DNA of 64,000 nucleotides, taken from the NCBI GenBank assembly GCA_001414345.1, contig LLCB01000056.1, positions 170,870 to 234,869 on the forward strand, in the 5' to 3' direction. Within the stretch, counting starts at the first letter, position 1; each line of letters begins with the position of its first letter. A program made the translations under genes and the position numbers. Under the pieces are notes generated by a model, which had not been told where the DNA came from, ran no database searches, and saw only the letters and a list, made by a program, of their open reading frames with translations. This document shows positions 35,175 through 45,321 of this stretch, piece by piece. Source of the stretch: Hymenoscyphus infarciens (Eukaryota; Ascomycota; Leotiomycetes; Helotiales; Helotiaceae).

Positions 35175-37798
35175 ATGCCAAACTCAATTAACGCGCCGCG
35201 AGTTCAACTCGAAGACGATATCCGTCCGGTGAATTCCCATAATCGCCCGGCCTCTCCTGTTCGTGGAAACGCTTCGATTTCCGAGAAAACGACCGATCGG
35301 GATGTCGAGGAGCAGGCGATTGAGATAGCAAATGCAGATTTGAACAGCAAAAACAAGCAGGTATGAGCTTCATATGCGACTTTCCTGTGAGCTGGCTCTA
35401 ATCCTGTGAAGACTTATACAGGATGGATGCTCTTATGGCTTTCCTATCAATCGACCGGTGTCATCTACGGTGACATTGGCACATCTCCACTCTACGTTTA
35501 TTCCTCGACCTTTAACAGCCAACCTTCCTACGAGGATTTGGTTGGAGCGCTTTCGATCATCATATGGACTCTTATGATAATGGTTTCGATCAAATATGTG
35601 TTTATTGTACTGGCTGCAGATGATGATGGTAAGCTTTGGAAGCTATGTTGGCTTATGAAGGATGTTAATAAGTTCTTTAGGCGAGGGAGGAACATTCGCA
35701 CTTTACAGCTTACTTGCGAGATATGCCAACATTGTACGAAAAGATCCGAATGTTACTGGTACTGTGAAGATGGAACGTCATCTCACAGGAGACTTGAAAC
35801 CGGTAAATAAAGGTGTTCGAAGCTTTATTGAGAATTCTGCGGTATCTCGGATGATCTTGAAGTTTCTCGGTGTTTTGGGAGTCTCTATGGTTATGTCGTA
35901 AGTTTGAAGTGGCGATGGCATATATCATTTGATGTTAACAATGTCTAGTGACGGAGTTCTCACTCCAGCACAATCTGTTTTGGGTGCTATTCAAGGTCTC
36001 AGAGTTGCTCAACCTAACATCTCAACTTGTACGTTTTGTGTTCTGTTGTCACTTGCAAAAGTAAAATACTGACAATCCTCAAGCTACAATCGTCGGTGTT
36101 ACTTGCGCAATTTTATTCCTTCTCTTCGCGATCCAACCATTTGGAACCACCCGACTTGCCAGCTCTTTCGCGCCAATCGTCATAGTCTGGCTCCTCTTCA
36201 ACATGTGCTGTGGAATTTACAATCTCGCCATGTTTGATCACACCGTCTTGAAGGCATTCAGTCCTCATTTCGCAATCAATTATTTGATACGCAATAAGGA
36301 AGAGGGTTGGAGATCCCTTGGTGGTTTGCTTTTAGCCTTTACTGGAGTCGAAGCTTTGTTCGCAGATCTGGGAGCTTTTAGCAAGAGAGCGGTGCAAATA
36401 TCTTGGCTCTTATTTGCATTTCCTTGTCTGCTTTTGGCATACATCGGTCAAGCAGCTTTCATTTCTCAGGTTAGACTCCTGCCTCTTAGCTTCATGATAA
36501 ATATTAATTATTCTATTCAGGACCCAACCGGAGAAGCATACACCAACCCATTCTTCAATACTGTGCCACCTGGATCGTTCTACTTCAGCTTGGTGATTGC
36601 AGTTCTGGCAGCTGTGGTTGCTAGTCAGGCTATGATAACAGGATGCTTCCAACTCCTCGCACAAGTTATGAGAATGTCTTACTTCCCCCACATCAAGACC
36701 GTCCATACTTCGAAACTATTCCACGGCCAAATTGTGAGTAACAAAGACGTGTTTATTTTTCTTTTCCTTGTTGCTAATTATAACTAGTATATGCCATTTG
36801 CCAACTGGCTTCTCATGATCGGAACTGTGATCGTCACTGCTGTGTATTCGGACACTACGAGATTGGGAAATGCTTACGGTGTTTGTGTAATATTTGTAAC
36901 CTTCATCACCACGCTTATGGTTTCACTTGTCGCACTCATTATTTGGCGCCTCAACTTCCTCGTTGTCTTCGTATTCTTCCTCATTTTCGCCTGCTTCGAC
37001 GGAGTATACCTCTCCTCGGCTCTTACCAAAGTCCCAACAGGTGCATGGTTCACGATAATGCTTTCCGCAATTCTCTCAACCATCTTCGTCCTCTGGCGAT
37101 TCGGAAAGGAAAACCAATGGGCTGCGGAGAAAGAAGATCGATTTGGAATGTCGCATCTCCTTAGGACCTCTGAGAGCGGAGAGACAACATTGACCGAAGC
37201 TTTTGGTGGCATGACGGTTTCCAAAGTCAATGGAGTGGGAATTTTCTTCGATAAAATTGGCGACAAAGTTCCAATTGTCTTCACTCAATTTGTACGAAAA
37301 TTCAGCGCTCGTCCCGAGATCCTGGTATTCTTCCACATGCGCCCTCTTTCGAAACCAAGTATCCCCGAAGCAGAAAGATACGTCGTTCAGCGAACCAGTA
37401 TTCCATTCTGCTATCGTCTGACAGTAAGACATGGTTACGCCGATGACATCGTCACTCCCGATCTCGCACGTCTCGTGGTTGAACAAATAATACTTCACAT
37501 CACCCGCGATACGATTTCCTCAGCTGGTAGCTCATCCAATGGAAGCGCCAAAGCTGTCAGTGTCAACCACAGCCCGGAAGTACAACAGGAGTTATTTGTC
37601 TTGACTAAGGCTGCCCAAACACAAATGGTTTATGTGATGGGTAAGGAGCAGATGAAGATTAAGCAAGGAACCAACTTTTTGAGACGGGCTGCTTTGTGGG
37701 CTTTCTTGTGGATTCGCGAGAACAGTAGAACGAAGATGGCGGATATGAATATTCCTTTTGATCAGATGGTGGAGGTAGGATTTGTCAAGGAGATTTGA
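35175..37798 (+). CDS. HAK1: HAK/KUP-type high-affinity potassium transporter
   Basis: Seven exons: 35175-35360, 35412-35628, 35681-35897, 35949-36028, 36084-36469, 36521-36733, 36788-37798; all six introns are 51-55 bp GT-AG and every join keeps frame, giving 769 aa. The KUP/HAK family moves K+ with H+ across the plasma membrane. Signature near residues 75-92: STGVIYGDIGTSPLYVYSS. The multi-pass hydrophobic body follows (for example IVGVTCAILFLLFAIQPFG, TGVEALFADLGAFSKRAVQI, DTTRLGNAYGVCVIFVTFIT), and then a hydrophilic cytosolic tail from ~residue 560. The exon 2 acceptor was chosen at 35410-35411 (reads KQTYTGWMLLWLSYQS) because the nearer AG at 35420-35421 breaks the frame. Family HAK genes are usually induced by K+ starvation; nothing in the sequence proves this here. 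Confidence 0.95.
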
Positions 37799-38079
37799 TG
37801 AGATTAGGAGAGGAGGAATGGGATAGTAGAAATTTGACTGTTTAGTTGGTGGAATACTTCGTAGATACCCAGGGTTAGTTAATGGCGAATAAACAAATTG
37901 CCTTGCACTTTTTTTCCTTCCATGCCCTGAAAACAACTGAAGGGGCTAGCGGAAGTAGGAGGAATATAGTTAGTGAAAACAATTCGGAGCGCTAAAAAGG
38001 AAGCTCCAAGGTCACGTGTTGTACCAAAGTTAAGGAAAAAGAAAGCAGAAAACTGCAAAAAAGAAATTACCAGTGTGCT
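37799..38079. terminator. 3' region of HAK1 and Pol III terminator of tRNA-Thr
   Basis: A run of six A at ~38057-38062 on the plus strand (TTTTTT on the tRNA strand), ~18 bases after the tRNA 3' end, fits an RNA polymerase III terminator. The rest is HAK1 3' untranslated and spacer sequence. Confidence 0.6.
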
Positions 38080-38188
38080 TGCCTCCACCCGGAATTGAAC
38101 CGGGGATCTTCGCATGGCGTTATAGTGTTCATTCTATTGAATTTAGACTATTTACAAGTGCGACGCAGTACCACTGTGCCATAGAGGC
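38080..38188 (-). tRNA. tRNA-Thr(UGU) with a 37-nt intron
   Basis: Read on the minus strand: acceptor stem GCCTCTA/TGGAGGC (7 pairs, one G-T), D arm with AGTGGTA loop, anticodon stem TCGCA/TGCGA with loop CTTGTAA giving anticodon TGT, T arm CCCGG-TTCAATT-CCGGG, discriminator A. The intron (38152-38116) sits between positions 37 and 38, the usual place in nuclear tRNA genes. The intronless tRNA is 72 nt. The last D-stem pair is C-C. CCA is not encoded, as expected for a eukaryote. Confidence 0.93.
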
Positions 38189-38358
38189 ATTGAAGCGCCA
38201 TTTGGTGATGGTGTGGCTGCGCTTATTCTAAAATATCAAAACTTGTGGAATGGTGGGCTTTGGTGGGGGGTTTTAACACCAAATGCCGATGATGAGCCGA
38301 ACGTTGGTGGCTCGCGATGGACAATAAAAGCGGCAGTAAAACACCTTTATAATTCACG

Positions 38359-38466
38359 TTGTTCTAACTTTCTAGGACAATTAAAGTTCACTCTTCCCAC
38401 TTTCTAGGATAATTTTAAATTATTTAAAGTGAATGTATATGACTTACCTTAAAAAGTTAGAACAAC
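38359..38466. repeat. Short inverted-repeat element, 108 bp
   Basis: GTTGTTCTAACTTTCTAGG at the left is mirrored by CCTTAAAAAGTTAGAACAAC at the right. Inside lies a second TTTCTAGGA(C/T)AATT word pair. MITE-like; no target duplication is evident. Confidence 0.5.
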
Positions 38467-38767
38467 AGGTAGGCAGGTACGCGCTTTTTATGGTTGGTTG
38501 AGAATCGCGTCGCGCTTTTCCCCTTTAATCTTCGTGATTCGCGTGTTAAGTGTTTTTCAACAACACCATTACTTCTGTTACACATACATATCTAGAGATA
38601 TCTACAAATCCAGGAGGTGTTGTCTAGGCTCAAGGTATCTATCTACCCGCCTCCGAATTATATCAGCTAATGCCATCTGTAGGTAGCTTTCTTCGGCCAA
38701 ATCCCGGTACCCGGTACAGCGGACGCGAGACAAAGAGATCAATGAAGAACTCAAGACCAATAATAAA

Positions 38768-40122
38768 ATGCTATCTTCTGTAGCCAGGGGCTCTGAAGCG
38801 TCATCACCACCGTTGGCCGTCAAAGGTGTGGCCATCGATGATGGATTTCTGCAGCAGGAGTGTTACAATGCATCTGGTGGCGCTGTTGAAGCTAGGTCTG
38901 CACAACGAATAGATGAATAAAATATTAATTATTCATTATAAATATTAAATAAATATATAGTATTCGAGCGATTATTCGAGCGATAAGAGCTTAAATGAAT
39001 ATATTACGAATAGTTTCTATTCATTAAGCTTAATATCCGCCCCCTAGGTCTTAGTATATTATAAGTTGAATTTTACTCCCTTTTTATATATATATTTAAA
39101 CACAACTAAACTATAAATTCACTTACTTTTAATTATTATTAATAGATTACTATCGTCCCTACTCTTTATCACTTATATTATATGAAATAAGGTGTTTTAT
39201 CAAAAAGTATCACATGACACCCCACTTTCTAAAATATTATATACGTGACCTTTAAACTAAGGTTTCGACGTCGAAAGCGTCGAAAGGCTCTACTCTTTTC
39301 AATAATTTATCCACTTTTTTAGCCCTGAAACGCCCCGGCGTAGCCTAATCGAGACGACGAAAGCGACTAAAGCGGATAATTTCGGGGGATTTTTATACAT
39401 GTTTAGATAAGTGGGAAACCATACCAAAAGGGTGGAGAATACAGAATATTCATGAATAAACGACTGCTATTTACACCCTAAACTCTCCTTATTCTTGAAT
39501 AATTCGAAGGGTAATTTATCCGTGGAAAATCGTGAATATTCTGAATATATTCGTAGCTTTTATTCGTTGTGCAGACCTAGTTGAAGCCTTACCAGTCGAG
39601 GAAAACCCCAAGGATGAGGAATCGATCCCTCTTGACGGGAAAAGGCAGAGCTTGCGTAAGCATCTGGACAAGGTCACGAAGACCCCGAATAGCTTTGGCT
39701 TCCATGAAGTCCTCAAAGACCCTGCCAATCCAGGATTGAGTATAGAGGGCTTTGGGAAGATTGGTTTCCCACTTTCAGAGCATGATGTTCAGAGGATAAT
39801 CGAAGCGAGTCTTCAAGTGGATGCTAGTGCTGAAAATGGCTGGGCGAAAGTTCCTCGGCCGACCACAAAAGTCTGGGAAATTCCTGCCAGCCATTGGACA
39901 ATCGAAAACCCGTCCTGGCAGACTTTCATGAAAACTGTCGTTGCTAAAACTAGCGTTGCTTTGGGAATTCGTGCAGATGATATTCATAATGACCCCACCC
40001 ATGTTGATGCCATAAACCTTGACGCCGAAGGGCAGGCAAGCTTGATTCTTCATGGACCAGGTGCCGTGGTCCAATCAAGCCAACGGTATTTTGCCCCTAG
40101 TTGTTTGTTTATACCGTGGTGA
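38768..40122 (+). pseudogene. 2OG-Fe(II) oxygenase-like gene interrupted by a hAT element
   Basis: Two coding pieces, 38768-38892 and 39588-40122, join in frame when the insertion and one 8-bp duplicate are removed: ECYNASGGAVEA continues as LPVEENPKDEESIPLDG. The joined frame resembles fungal 2OG-oxygenase/P4H-like proteins: a Ser/Pro-rich start, LRKHLDKVTKTPNSFGFHEV, NPGLSIEGFGKIGFPLSEHD, IIEAS, WEIPASHWTIENPSWQTFMK. The region aligned with the usual GPGAxxxxHxD iron site reads HGPGAVVQSSQR, so the His and Asp ligands are absent, and the protein stops soon after (family members are much longer). The first ATG in frame is 38768, but the open frame extends upstream to ~38690. Hence doubly dead: insertion plus missing active site. 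Annotated only as a relic; the family call is by eye. Confidence 0.65.
38893..39579. mobile_element. hAT-type non-autonomous element, 687 bp
   Basis: Perfect 19-bp terminal inverted repeats TAGGTCTGCACAACGAATA (38893-38911 and reversed at 39561-39579), flanked by the exact 8-bp duplication GTTGAAGC (38885-38892 and 39580-39587). Termini of the TAGG-TGCA-ACG type and 8-bp duplications are diagnostic of hAT. No coding capacity; AT-rich interior with TATTCGAGCGATTATTCGAG direct repeats near 38961-38985. It splits the 2OG-oxygenase-like gene. Confidence 0.92.
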
Positions 40123-41185
40123 CCAAACCGCTGATATTTTTAGTATATGTTTACTTTGCATCTATATACTTCTATTGTACTAAAAACGTTCGCAGAAGAA
40201 AAGTCTATGAACATGGTTACAGAGCGGTTTGTTTGCGAATTGTAATTACTGTTCGTATAGTGAGAAATTTTCGGTCCCAGGGGGGTTTATCTCGTCGAGA
40301 TTTCAAGGTCGAGAATGTCGTGCGAAATCCACTTCCGGATTCGCCAAGACATCACATTTTGTTATTCTTTTGTTTTCTATCCTACACTTCTACCAGGGGT
40401 TGTAGGAATTCGTGACTGTAGTCCCCTTGTGCTTTCCCTTTTACAATTGTCCCAAAAGTTCTAGGAGAATAAAGTGCATATATTGTTCTAGTTGTTTGGG
40501 ATAACTAGATTTATTTTCCTAGTCTTAATTAAACAATCAGGCAAGTAGCGTAAAGGAATTCTACTCTTGGTCAGTTACGAATTCCTGCACCCCCTGGTGC
40601 TTCCATTTATCACTCCAAGTGGTTTATATTATCGTAACTTTGTTACGCGTTGGAGAAAAAGACAATAGAGGACGGGAAAGAAAATAAGGTCACTATTAGT
40701 ACTCATTGCTCATTGACACTTAGACTTTATTCCTCGAAGAATGTTCTAGTTATGCTCGTGAGTTACTCAGTTTTCCAGGAGTCAGCTACGAGTTACTCGC
40801 GAGTAGGCTGTCATTAACTGGCGAGTAAGCCACGAGTAACCCAACAGTCTTAAGAACTAGCAATTACAGCTCTCGCATCTTTTAATCTCAAAACACCCAC
40901 CAAAACACTCTAACAGGAACGGAAAAGGCTGGTTTATGTCTTCTCACTTCCGAAATAGTAGGGGAAGCTTATCGCTAGCGTAAGAGGGAAGGGGCGACCT
41001 CGTAAGCTCTCTCCTGTGATGTCGCATTGCAAGTCAAGTCGACGGAAAGAGGGGAGGAATGACCTCGAAATTGCTTAATATGTTTACTTTCTTCTCTTTT
41101 ACCAAAAACCATCCTAAAAATATGTACCCTCACCCGAATTGAAACACACACCCACCCCAGTTCAGTGAATCTCGATTGCTCGTCG
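40123..41185. other. Intergenic, no gene seen
   Basis: About 1 kb of AT-rich sequence between the oxygenase relic and the 3' end of the feruloyl esterase gene. Several GAGTTACTCG / CGAGTAA words at ~40750-40840 form short direct and inverted repeats. An open frame at 40101-40415 has no recognisable content. Confidence 0.45.
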
Positions 41186-43199
41186 TCAAACAACGCAACT
41201 CCATGCTTCAGCCTTGGTGTAGTTTGCTGGATCGTTGCAAACGTTTCGTAATGGGTACTTGCAGTGATTGCGAACGAAGCTAACGCCTTGAGCTTTGTCA
41301 TTCTATTGTGGAGCAACATGTTAGCAATATTCTTGTGTATTTCTCAGCTTGAATAGAGAAGGGGAGGGAGAGCAACATACGTTAACATATTTCGTCCCTG
41401 TGATAGTCTCGGGTCCATTTCCATTCTCCACCCAATCAATTATTCTCAACAACACATTATTCTGGCTATCCAACTCGCTGACAGAAGGACCCTCTTGACC
41501 CAAGAAAGTTGCACCATCTCCACCGCTACAGTGACCCATACCAGAAACGCGGAAGAGGCGGTAAAACTCATCGAGCTCACCAGAACTTAACCCCATAGTT
41601 CGAGAGACGTGGTTGTAGTAACGGGGTGAGTTTTCACTGGAGATGATATAATCCATGAGGCCATGATAGGTAAGGACCTTGCCTCCACGGTTCTTGAAGG
41701 CGGAGAGATCTCCTTCCCAGGTTTGAATGTTGAACGGATTTTGTGCTGCGGCAACAGCTGCATCGTTAATGTTGAAGGTTGCTGGATCCCAGTTTGGGTC
41801 GTCTAGTTTTTTGTTAAGATGGTTCTTACGATGAAAAAGCGGCTTGACTTACTATAAACCACATATCTGAACCAATCTACTGTATACGGGAAAGCGCCAC
41901 TGGTGTAAAAAACGAAACTTGAAAGTATCTCACTTCCGGGCTGCATTCTTGGATAAATGAGATGTCCACCAACGCCATAATAATCGGTGAAAGCTTCTCT
42001 TACAGCGCTGGCTTGTGCGCTTGTCAAGCACGACGTGGAGTTGGTAGCATTTGAAGAACAGAGCATGGATTCTGGTCTGAATCGACACAGAGAGGGATCT
42101 TCAATGATTCCATCGACTACTCCGTCAATTCCATCGCATTGGGCAAGGATCTCAGCATGGATATTTGTCCAGAGAGCTATTGGGACGTAAGATGCGTTAC
42201 CTGCGTTTCCAAAGATTGTGTAGAAATGACCTGGTAAATGTTAATTTTGTGAAACCAGAAGCGGTCTGTATTTCTTACCAGACCAAGATGTAAGGTTAGC
42301 GAAAGCGAGAGCCGGGGCACCAGCAACCACACCATCAAAATCCTCAGGATAGGTTTGAACCGATTTGAAACCTTGACGGCCACCTGTCGAACATCCAAGA
42401 TAGTATGATTTCTTGTGAGCGGTTCCATAATACAGCGCTGTGATTTGTTTACCAATCACAACACCGGAATGATGACTTCTCTCGGCAAAGTCTTGGACGA
42501 CGTCGGGATTCTTGTAAAATGCCATTCCGGATGTACCGTTGTGGCCATTGTTGGCACCTACAAAAGTTAAAGAGGACTTCAAATAATGAATTACTGGGGC
42601 TAATTACCAACCGTTGCGAAGCCTAGCCCAACGGTGTATGCGAGGTCCGAATCTAGATTGAAGTTAGAAAAACAATCTACTTTCGGGAGTGTTGAGAAGG
42701 CCTACATTGAATACATCCACTCACACCAGTATTGCCGGTACTCAAGAAACGACCGGTCCAGTTTGTCGGAAGCCATGCTTCGAGAGTAAGTTCTAGCAAG
42801 AAAATCAGTATTATCCATATGAACCACAAGATTGAATGTCAGTTTCATCTCACCACTTCTATTACTAGTCTGAACCCTCATAGCAAGGCGACACATTTCC
42901 ACAGGGTTGACAATATATGTATTATAACCACAAGTTGAGAGATTGAAATCACTCGTCAGTGAAATATTTGAGCCCGCAGGACGAAACTTGTTCCAATTTA
43001 GCATTTATTCTTTTCAAACTACACCAGCGCCACTTACCTCTGCAAAATTAACAGTGACATTCTCAATAGCAAGATTCTTCCCAATCTCAGCACAAGAAGC
43101 TTCACCGACAGTCCCTACATCCTGTCTTGGAGCCAGTAAGTCGGAAGTCGAAGCATAAGCTCCCCCAGCCAAGAATGGCACCAATAGTGCGAACTTCAT
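41186..43199 (-). CDS. Secreted tannase-family feruloyl esterase (FaeB-like)
   Basis: Eight exons: 43199-43038, 42986-42854, 42792-42706, 42652-42608, 42557-42279, 42230-41853, 41802-41381, 41302-41186; introns 48-78 bp, all joins in frame, 540 aa. An N-terminal signal peptide (MKFALLVPFLAGGAYAS) sends it outside the cell. Tannase/feruloyl-esterase fold with the family's CS-D-HC pattern: nucleophile Ser199 in GCSTGGRQG with Cys198 beside it, Asp412 in GLMDYI, His452-Cys453 in SGMGHCSGG; the two cysteines are expected to pair. Also seen: TNWTGRFLSTGN, SDLAYTVGLGFATVGANNG, FDGVVAGAPA, CDGIDGVVDGIIEDPSLC (calcium-loop-like). It would release ferulic or gallic acids from plant cell-wall esters. 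The neighbouring small secreted protein gene is transcribed in the same direction. Feruloyl esterase versus tannase cannot be decided by eye. Confidence 0.95.
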
Positions 43200-44508
43200 T
43201 TTGAAAATAATGTGATGAAGGAAAACTTATTTCCTTCCTAACCTTGGCAAAACAAGCGAGTGAGAGAAAGAGAAGGAAGACGATCTCTGAAAACAGCAGA
43301 GCAGCCCTGAAATAGGAAGAGAAAGAAATTTGCCCTCTGCGAATTATAGGCGGGCATCTCGAATAGGTCCCAGGGATAAGCCATGAATCTGCGAGCGGGG
43401 TGAGAGATCTGCCGTCTTCCCCGGAAAACCTGTGATTCGACTTGGCCATAAATCTGTAAGCAGTTGATATGCGTGGTAATATGCCGAATCGATTTGCCAG
43501 CCAGCCCGAAAAATAATCCTTGATTTACCCCGGATATATTTCCCCGCTGGATTCCTATTGTGGCCTTAGCACGCTAAATACGTACTAGACGAGTATTTTA
43601 CCTCGGCAGCATTTGGTCTTTTGTTTGCTTCTTTTGCAATGGGAAAAACATCAATAATCGAAATCAGTGATCATCAGATTCGAAACAGAAAGATCTATTC
43701 GCCGGATCTAAGAACGATGGCGAATTTGTGGGGAGAAAGCCCCGAGGAGTGGAGGTTTCCGGAGAATTAACCTGGTATGGGAAAGGAGGTTGACGGAAAG
43801 TGGACGGGGTGGACTACCGGATAAACCAGAGAAGAGCAGATGCGGATGGGATGACGAACCAAAAGACATTGATACAATTAGTTAATTATTCCAGTAAGAA
43901 AAACCAATCATTGACTCCAGGAAAACATACAACCAAGTAAGAAACCTGAGCTTTGCTCCGAGAACAGTCACCAACCGAGTAGAAGCAACAAAGGCAGCAC
44001 TTGTGTTATTTGGGTTTTATTATCATGACTTAAGTAAACCTTCGTTTGATTTCATAGCTGAATTTGCACAAAGGACATTCGTGGTTGCGACGTACTATTG
44101 AGAAAACTTGAGATATTCTCGGAGCAAAGCCTAGGTTTCTTACTCCGTAAGGGAGTCTCGCCTCGCCAACTCCAAACAAGGATTTACTCCACTCCAATCC
44201 CAAAAAAGAAATAACGAAACCCATCAATCCTACTACAACCATAAACCCATCTCAATAGTACTCCCTCAATGTGCCAGTCGGTATTGACATTGAACAGACC
44301 TTGAAATTGAAAATAGGATCAGCGAGGCCTACAGAAACCAATTAGCACAACATACGCTATTTCGCTGTAAAAGGGTGTTTAAAACATACGACACCACCAA
44401 GGTTGTGGATCTCTAGGCTCAATTTTCTTCGCGGAATCTTCCTTGGTAGCTATCTCTCTTCTACCAAAAAGTTAGTCTCTCCAGAGGAGAAGGGAGGGCT
44501 ATTGTTGC
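43200..44508. other. Intergenic, esterase promoter side
   Basis: About 1.3 kb with no coding sequence. It holds one inverted repeat (listed at 43937-44143) that may be a small mobile element. TATA-like AATAATGTGATG lies just upstream of the esterase start. Confidence 0.45.
43937..44143. repeat. Inverted repeat, 28-bp arms, 207 bp overall
   Basis: GTAAGAAACCTGAGCTTTG...GAGAA at 43937-43964 is mirrored with two mismatches at 44116-44143. Arm length and overall size fit a MITE or a hairpin; no clear target duplication was found. Confidence 0.5.
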
Positions 44509-44848
44509 TTACGGGAGGATAGGTGCGAGATTGTCGTTATGACGGTCATGACCAGGCCATTTTTGGATTGTTCCGTTGTGGATTGCTGCTTCCCAATCGC
44601 TCCTATTGATGAATTAGTATCCATTTTCCGGGAACTCTTGAATTCTCAAAGAGAAGGATTGCGTACGGTGAAATGGGCGGGAAAGGGTTGTGGCCGTGAA
44701 ACCAAGGTCTTCTCTGAATTGGAACAGTCACAACACCGGTTCCATTGTTGCTTCCCTCTGAAATGCGATCGGAAGTGGTTACTGGAACACCAGTGGTGGA
44801 AGTGATGAAAAGTGTTGCTATTGCAACAATTGCCTTGGTGAAATGCAT
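44509..44848 (-). CDS. Small secreted protein, 91 aa
   Basis: Exons 44848-44667 and 44602-44509 around a 64-bp intron (donor GTACGC, branch ATACTAATT, acceptor CAATAG). The join reads NPFPPISPSDWEAAIHNGTI in frame and the protein ends NDNLAPILP. The first ~20 residues (MHFTKAIVAIATLFITSTTG) are a signal peptide. The mature part is ~70 aa, with His/Asn/Pro/Gly-rich composition, two N-glycosylation-type NGT sites and no cysteine. Unspliced, the frame would run 81 aa to a stop inside the intron. No family recognised. Small size and secretion make an effector or cell-wall role possible, but nothing shows it; cysteine-free proteins are less typical apoplastic effectors. Confidence 0.65.
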
Positions 44849-45321
44849 TTTGACGGAGGGTTGGACGGTGGCACAGAGTCTTGGACCATTACAGCTTTAT
44901 AGGATGCAAAAAGCTTGGAACGGGGAAAAGGAGAAACAAGATTGTGGACAGCGCTAAAAGGACTAGAGTTGACCGGAGGGAAACGCTGCGAAAAATGACA
45001 GCAAAATCAAGAGCTAATTCAACCCAACCCAACCCCACTAGAGCTGAGGGAAACATGAGATACACTCTTTACCGCAAAATAAAAAGGAGACGAAATATAA
45101 CAGGCCCAAGAGCGAGAAGTTGCCTTGGGGTAGAGTTCGTCAAAGACAGCATCACGGCGCATGGGAGCTCGGAAGACGGGGAAATTTATTGAAGATTCAC
45201 ATTCTGCAATCAAACTTGAGAGTAGGCCGTACTAAACCAATCGTATATTAATGAAGTCACAATCGGGGCTCCTTTTAGAGTTGGTAGAATACATACTTTT
45301 GTACACTTCCGCTATGAACCC
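44849..45321. other. Intergenic
   Basis: Between the small secreted protein start and the convergent end of the SF3a60 gene on the same strand. No feature recognised apart from CAACCCAACCCAACCCCAC at ~45019-45038. Confidence 0.4.

Noticed and set aside
35420..35421. AG acceptor just before GATGGATGC in the HAK gene
   Set aside because: It gives the wrong frame; the AG at 35410-35411 keeps the transporter frame.
38602..38835. Minus-strand frame of 77 codons
   Set aside because: The plus strand here is the 5' part of the oxygenase-like relic, whose frame continues across the hAT insertion; the minus frame is its shadow.
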